A stretch of 64,000 nt of DNA, taken from assembly GCA_903835065.1 (NCBI GenBank), contig CAILLO010000063.1:21186-85185 (forward strand), read 5' to 3'. The position numbers and the translations under genes were made by a program. The stretch is from an uncultured Eubacteriales bacterium (lineage in GTDB: Bacteria > Bacillota > Clostridia > Saccharofermentanales > UBA5734). The notes beneath the pieces are model-generated. The model made no database searches. It saw only the letters and a list, made by a program, of their open reading frames with translations, and was not told the DNA's origin. Each line of letters opens with the position of its first letter. The stretch's first letter is position 1. Positions 63,999 to 64,000 of the stretch are shown here, piece after piece.

Positions 63999-64000
63999 AA

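Overview
The window is G+C-rich, densely coded DNA from a bacterium that looks like a high-GC member of the Clostridia (Firmicutes). Pointers to this are a SigI/RsgI sigma/anti-sigma pair, a dockerin protein beside a cohesin-like membrane anchor, an FMN riboswitch ahead of a RibU-type ECF S component, the ftsE-ftsX-M23 peptidase-S41 peptidase order, and the uninterrupted S10-spc-alpha ribosomal block followed by ecfA-ecfT-truA. Strong AGGAGG ribosome binding sites and sigma-A-like promoters (TTGACA/TTGCAA type -35, TAGAAT/TATAAT type -10) precede most transcription units. The assignment rests on gene content only; no 16S gene is present.

Layout. 1-2.7 kb: the end of a large RCC1/Big2/dockerin surface protein and a membrane-anchored cohesin-like protein. 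2.8-9.2 kb: a co-directional run of a GtrA-family protein, a polyprenyl-phosphate sugar transferase, folC, a membrane TPR protein and thrC. 9.3-19.1 kb: housekeeping genes on both strands (prfC, a uridine-kinase-family gene, metA, a GH36-like protein that seems to lack its catalytic residues, trxA, ttcA, nnr, alr). 19.2-22.9 kb: an FMN riboswitch, ribU, and a run of small membrane proteins (DUF2752 twice, zinc-ribbon/CD225 twice, DUF4870). 22.9-27.6 kb: a minus-strand argCBDF-GNAT operon with an ARG-box operator. 27.9-36.5 kb: a sugar ABC ATPase, a CdaR-type regulator, ftsEX with a LytM peptidase, a CtpA protease, a methyltransferase and a PdaA-like deacetylase.

36.5-53.1 kb: the ribosomal super-operon from rpsJ to rplQ, including secY, adk, map, a KOW protein, infA, rpmJ and rpoA. 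It has two recognisable promoters and two leader or intergenic hairpins that look like attenuators. 53.2-57.7 kb: a fused EcfA1-EcfA2 ATPase, ecfT, a ROK glucokinase and truA. These ECF parts can energise RibU encoded 33 kb upstream. 57.7-62.0 kb: a DeoR-regulated operon (SIS-domain isomerase/deaminase, unusual ROK-like kinase, PIG-L deacetylase) that reads as a non-standard amino-sugar pathway. 62.0-64.0 kb: sigI-rsgI and a tRNA-Ala(GGC).

The most interesting theme is carbohydrate-surface biology. A dockerin protein and a single-cohesin membrane anchor lie at one end. At the other lies a SigI/RsgI pair, a system that controls cellulosome genes in cellulolytic clostridia. This RsgI seems to lack both a carbohydrate-binding sensor and the Asn-Pro cleavage motif. 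All assignments were made by reading motifs by eye; no database search was run.
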